Of a stretch of DNA of 25,484 bases, positions 22,040 through 25,484 are shown piece by piece. The position numbers and the translations under genes are program-made. The notes below the pieces were generated by a model. That model was given only the letters and a program-made list of their open reading frames with translations, was not told the DNA's origin and did no database searches. Each line of letters begins with the position of its first letter. The stretch's first letter is position 1. The stretch is from contig JASLGI010000043.1 in the NCBI GenBank assembly GCA_030149685.1, forward strand, positions 1 to 25,484, read 5' to 3'. This DNA is from Bacillaceae bacterium (lineage in GTDB: Bacteria > Bacillota > Bacilli > Bacillales_A > Planococcaceae).

Positions 22040-25000
22040 AACCATTACAATTGACATTGACAGCTATCGGACCGTATAAGGGGACAGAAGCAATTGACTT
22101 TACTTCGTTTCGACAAAGTGAACTATTCGTTATTTCTGGTCCGACCGGTGCAGGGAAAACGACGATTTTTGATGCATTGACGTACGCATTTTATGGAATA
22201 GCAAGCGGTGAAGATCGTAAAGAAAATGTGCGCCATTTACGAAGTGATTTTGCAACAGATGACGTTCCTTCAAGTGTTGATTTGATTTTTGAAGCAAATG
22301 GAAAAACATATCGCGTATTCCGTCAAATTCCATATCAAAAAGAAGGAAACAAAACGGAAACAGATGGAAAAGCAGAATTATATACGATCAACGATGAAGG
22401 AGAACATCCAGCAGTTTCAAAAATGAATCCGACGACTGTGAATCAAAAGTTGTACGAAATTATCGGACTCGACAAAGAGCAGTTTCGTCAATTAGTGTTG
22501 TTACCCCAAGGGGAGTATCGTACGTTTCTTACGTCACCAACGACGAATAAAGAAGCGATGTTACGAACAATATTCCAAACAGAGCGCTATGCGAAACTCG
22601 CTCAATTGTTGCAAAAAGAAACGAAAAATGCAGCAAAAGAAGTCGATCGCCTTTTAGAACGCCGCGATTATTTATTAGAAGATATTCGACGAGTCGTTCA
22701 AGGAGAACCAGCATTGGATGCTATTTTTACACGTGATGAAGTGAAGTTACAAGAGGTACTGTCATCATTACGAGAAGCTACAGTGACTCAACGAGAGCAG
22801 TTGAACATATACGAGCAAGAGTTAAACAAAATTGACGAGCAGTTGAAAGAGGCACAAGCGGCGTATCATCGTGCAGAGACGATTGAGAAACAGTGGCAAG
22901 AAAAAGAACAAATGACTAAAAGATTGAAAGAACTTCAACAAAAAACTTCTACAATAGAAGAGAAAAGAAAAGTCGTAGAAGCATTAGACATTGTTGAACG
23001 TCTCATCGTTAAAAAACAACAGTTAGATGAAGCGGTAAAATACTATCGTTTGAAAGAAATTGAGCGAGAACAAAATATGCGCGATTTACAAGCATGGACG
23101 ATTTCTTACGACGATTATATGAAACGTCAACACGCATTAGATGAGAAAAAAGAAGCGATGGAATTATTAAGAAAAGAAATCGATCAACTTGAACAAAATT
23201 ATCAGCAAGTGATGCGACTCGATGAGTTACAAGAAAGTGTGCAAAAAGCAGCACGTGACGTTGAAGTGGTAGAAAAGAAAATCGAAGAGATAGAAGAAGA
23301 CTATCAATTCCATCGAGTAGAATACCGCGCGCAGCGGAAAGGATGGATTGAAGCTCAAAAGGCGAAAGAAACGTATGATGAAAAAATTCGAGAAGATGAA
23401 GCGTTAACGAAACAAATTGAACTGTTAGAAACGCTTCAAACGTATGAATTACAAATAAAAACACTCGAAGCGAATATGAATGAACTTCGCCCGTTACGCG
23501 ATAAAAAAGAGCAAGAGTTTCAAGCATTAAAAGACGATTACTTTGAAGCACAAGCAGCAAGACTTGCGCATCAACTACATGACGGTGAACAATGCCCAGT
23601 CTGTGGAAGTGTAGAGCATCCGAAAAAAGCGAATGTACATGCAACACTTGTCACAGAAGAAGCATTAGAGAAAAAAGAAGAAACATTCCGAGCATTAGAT
23701 TTAGAGCTCATCAAATATGACCAACAACTTGAAGAAGCGATTCGTCAACGTAATCGTTATGAAGCCGCACGTGTGGAACGAAATATTCATACAACGGTCG
23801 AACAGTTAAAAGAACAACGAGAGTCGACGTATAGCGCAATGGAAGGATTAACGTATCAACAAGGAATAGAAAAGACGTTAGAAAAAATTGTGCATGAATT
23901 AGAAGAAAAAAGTGAAACGTATCAAGAAACTTTAGATGAATGGAAAGAAACATTAACTGAAAAACGAATTGCCCTCAGTACGAAAGAAGCGACTTATCAA
24001 GAAGTAAAACGAGCGATTCCAGAAGAACTTCATGACCGAGATGTTTATGAGCGCGTCCGACAAGAGAAGAAAGAAATGTATCAGCACTATGTGGAAGTAA
24101 AAGAAACGTTAACCGAGAAACGTCAACAATTAATGACGATGAAAGCATCGTTAGAAGCGACGAAAGAAAGTGTCCTTCGAGAATTAGAAGAAAGAAAACA
24201 ACGAATGGAGCGACAGACGAGTGATTGGGAAGAAGCATTAAAGAAAGAAGGGTGGAGCGCAGCGGATTATGAAAAGTGGTATGAGCGTTTAGATGAAAAG
24301 ACGCTTATGAAAGAACATCTTCATGCTTACGACCAAGAAGTGCAAGAAGTGAATATCCGCTTAGCTATGTTAGAAGAATCATTAAAAGGAAAAGAACGAG
24401 AACCTTTAGAAACCTATGAACGAGTCGTTGCAGAAATGAAAGAACGTATAGAAAAGCAACGAACGATCGTCCATCAAGCTACTCATTTACAAAGCGAGTA
24501 TGAACGCTTTATGGAAGAGATTGAACAATATATAAAAACATCTTCTGAAAAAGAATCGAGCTATCGTCAATTAGCGCACTTATCGCGTCTCGTTTCAGGG
24601 GATAACGAAGCGAAAATCTCATTTGAACGATTTATTCAAATAGAATATTTAGAACAAGTACTTCAAGCAGCAAATATTTATTTCAATGACTTAACAGATG
24701 GCCAATATCAGTTTGAGCGTAATGAAGAACGCGCTTCTCACGGAAGAGCAAGCGGACTAGATCTCGTCGTGTTTGACGGATTTACCAACGAACTCCGTGA
24801 CGTGAAAACTTTATCTGGTGGTGAGAAGTTTATCGCATCCCTCTGTTTATCATTAGGCATGAGTGATGTCATTCAAAGTCACCAAGGGGCCGTACAAGTC
24901 GATACGTTATTTATTGATGAAGGATTCGGAACATTGGATGAAGAAATGTTACGCAAAGCGATTGATGCGCTCATTGCACTCGAAAAATCAGGGCGTATGA

Positions 25001-25107
25001 TCGGTGTGATCTCTCACGTTGATGAGTTAAAAGAAGCATTACCTGCTGAGATTGCTGTAACGAAAAATAACGCGGGTCATAGTGAATTAGAGGTGATCAT
25101 TAAATGA
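22036..25107 (+). CDS. sbcC: Exonuclease subunit SbcC (Rad50-like SMC ATPase)
   Basis: 1023 residues, start ATG in ATGA overlap with sbcD. Layout: N-terminal ATPase half with FVISGPTGAGKTTIFDAL (P-loop 35-43) and LLPQGEYRTFL Q-loop region, a coiled coil of about 300 residues, zinc hook CPVC (520-523, in EQCPVCGSVEHP), a return coiled coil of similar length, and C-terminal ATPase half with signature LSGGEKFIAS (926-935) and Walker B LFIDEGFG (958-965, Asp961 and Glu962). The hook sits at the centre, as expected for equal arms. It works with SbcD on DNA ends. Its stop overlaps the start of the next gene (ATGA 25104-25107). Confidence 0.96.
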   Translation: MKPLQLTLTAIGPYKGTEAIDFTSFRQSELFVISGPTGAGKTTIFDALTYAFYGIASGEDRKENVRHLRSDFATDDVPSSVDLIFEANGKTYRVFRQIPYQKEGNKTETDGKAELYTINDEGEHPAVSKMNPTTVNQKLYEIIGLDKEQFRQLVLLPQGEYRTFLTSPTTNKEAMLRTIFQTERYAKLAQLLQKETKNAAKEVDRLLERRDYLLEDIRRVVQGEPALDAIFTRDEVKLQEVLSSLREATVTQREQLNIYEQELNKIDEQLKEAQAAYHRAETIEKQWQEKEQMTKRLKELQQKTSTIEEKRKVVEALDIVERLIVKKQQLDEAVKYYRLKEIEREQNMRDLQAWTISYDDYMKRQHALDEKKEAMELLRKEIDQLEQNYQQVMRLDELQESVQKAARDVEVVEKKIEEIEEDYQFHRVEYRAQRKGWIEAQKAKETYDEKIREDEALTKQIELLETLQTYELQIKTLEANMNELRPLRDKKEQEFQALKDDYFEAQAARLAHQLHDGEQCPVCGSVEHPKKANVHATLVTEEALEKKEETFRALDLELIKYDQQLEEAIRQRNRYEAARVERNIHTTVEQLKEQRESTYSAMEGLTYQQGIEKTLEKIVHELEEKSETYQETLDEWKETLTEKRIALSTKEATYQEVKRAIPEELHDRDVYERVRQEKKEMYQHYVEVKETLTEKRQQLMTMKASLEATKESVLRELEERKQRMERQTSDWEEALKKEGWSAADYEKWYERLDEKTLMKEHLHAYDQEVQEVNIRLAMLEESLKGKEREPLETYERVVAEMKERIEKQRTIVHQATHLQSEYERFMEEIEQYIKTSSEKESSYRQLAHLSRLVSGDNEAKISFERFIQIEYLEQVLQAANIYFNDLTDGQYQFERNEERASHGRASGLDLVVFDGFTNELRDVKTLSGGEKFIASLCLSLGMSDVIQSHQGAVQVDTLFIDEGFGTLDEEMLRKAIDALIALEKSGRMIGVISHVDELKEALPAEIAVTKNNAGHSELEVIIK

Positions 25108-25484
25108 AGAAGCGTCGGATGACATTAGGACTTGTCATCGTCTTATTAATTGCATTAGCTGTCTATTTACAAACGACGATGAAAGAAACAGCAGAAAAAG
25201 GAAAGCCGTATACACTCGCTTACTATGAAATGAATGAAACGGAACATGTCGGTGACAACAGTAAAGTCATTGGACTCATTGATCAACTCCCTTATGCGAA
25301 TGAACGAAAAGCAGTCGAAATTGATGCAGAAGGAAAAGGCGTCCGTATTCAGTACGAACGTCCAAAAGTAGAAACAGAAGATGAAGAAGTGTTATTTCAC
25401 CAAGCCGTCCTCTTTCAAATGATTCATAATTTAATGTATGTTGAATATGCTTGGAGTGATACCGTTGAAACGGTGACAAAAGAA
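25104..25484 (+). CDS. DUF4825-like membrane-anchored or secreted protein (3' truncated)
   Basis: 127 codons to the window edge, start ATG in ATGA overlap with the sbcC stop. An N-terminal basic stretch (MKKRRM) and one hydrophobic helix (TLGLVIVLLIALAVYL) give a signal anchor or uncleaved signal, with no lipobox. The following HVGDNSKVIGLIDQLPYANE and FHQAVLFQMIHNLMYVEYAW resemble the DUF4825 domain, which occurs alone and in BlaR1-type proteins of Firmicutes. Function is unknown. The tight coupling to sbcC suggests co-expression, but an extracellular domain has no evident link with DNA repair. Confidence 0.75.
   Translation, partial: MKKRRMTLGLVIVLLIALAVYLQTTMKETAEKGKPYTLAYYEMNETEHVGDNSKVIGLIDQLPYANERKAVEIDAEGKGVRIQYERPKVETEDEEVLFHQAVLFQMIHNLMYVEYAWSDTVETVTKE

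Noticed and set aside
23009..23647. 212-codon minus-strand open frame inside sbcC
   Set aside because: It lies opposite the coiled coil, is Leu/Phe-rich as expected from reversed Glu/Lys codons, and has no ribosome site.

Overview
The window is ordinary chromosomal DNA of a low-GC Gram-positive bacterium of the order Bacillales. The signs are strong purine-rich Shine-Dalgarno sites, many GTG/TTG starts, an LPXTG surface protein, Bacillus-type families (YpsA, YkyB, SwrC-like RND pump, KtrB/KtrD-type channel, MhqR-like MarR protein), a yybP-ykoY manganese riboswitch and MntR-type operators. A member of Caryophanaceae/Planococcaceae or a related Bacillaceae lineage fits, but the genus cannot be fixed from sequence alone. 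No phage, insertion sequence, integron or CRISPR array is visible.

Layout: (1) 1-1271, the 3' end of a repeat-containing, sortase-anchored surface protein, closed by a terminator that also faces the convergent gene. (2) 1359-1862, a 20-codon mini-ORF, a small cysteine-motif protein on the minus strand and tRNA-Val(GAC). (3) 2060-5190, a tightly coupled trio: acyl-CoA dehydrogenase-like flavoprotein, YpsA (SLOG fold) and aldehyde dehydrogenase. (4) 5284-9439, M42 aminopeptidase, MurE and release factor 3 (PrfC). (5) 9562-12654, an RND exporter behind a near-palindromic operator candidate. (6) 12682-13662, a manganese riboswitch, its terminator and a TerC-family protein. (7) 13768-15652, a KtrB/KtrD-type potassium channel subunit with a MarR-family regulator. 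(8) 15891-17921 on the minus strand, a lipoprotein with a long acidic segment, YkyB and a DUF1269-like protein. (9) 18033-20790, a Mn ABC importer (ATPase, permease, lipoprotein) behind a promoter with two near-identical MntR-type boxes. (10) 20885-25484, sbcD, sbcC and the start of a DUF4825-like membrane-anchored protein, each overlapping the next by ATGA.

Two themes join the genes. Manganese appears twice: an Mn-sensing riboswitch in front of a TerC-family protein (export or metalation side) and an MntR-boxed importer about 5 kb away. Translational coupling is the rule inside operons (TTGA, ATGA and zero-gap junctions), while most transcription units are closed by clear intrinsic terminators. 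I see no obviously new defence or mobile system. The most unusual points are the YpsA gene between two oxidoreductases, the loss of the usual acyl-CoA dehydrogenase base in the first of them, the murE-prfC neighbourhood with a non-standard DDPR motif, and operator architecture at the mnt and RND promoters.
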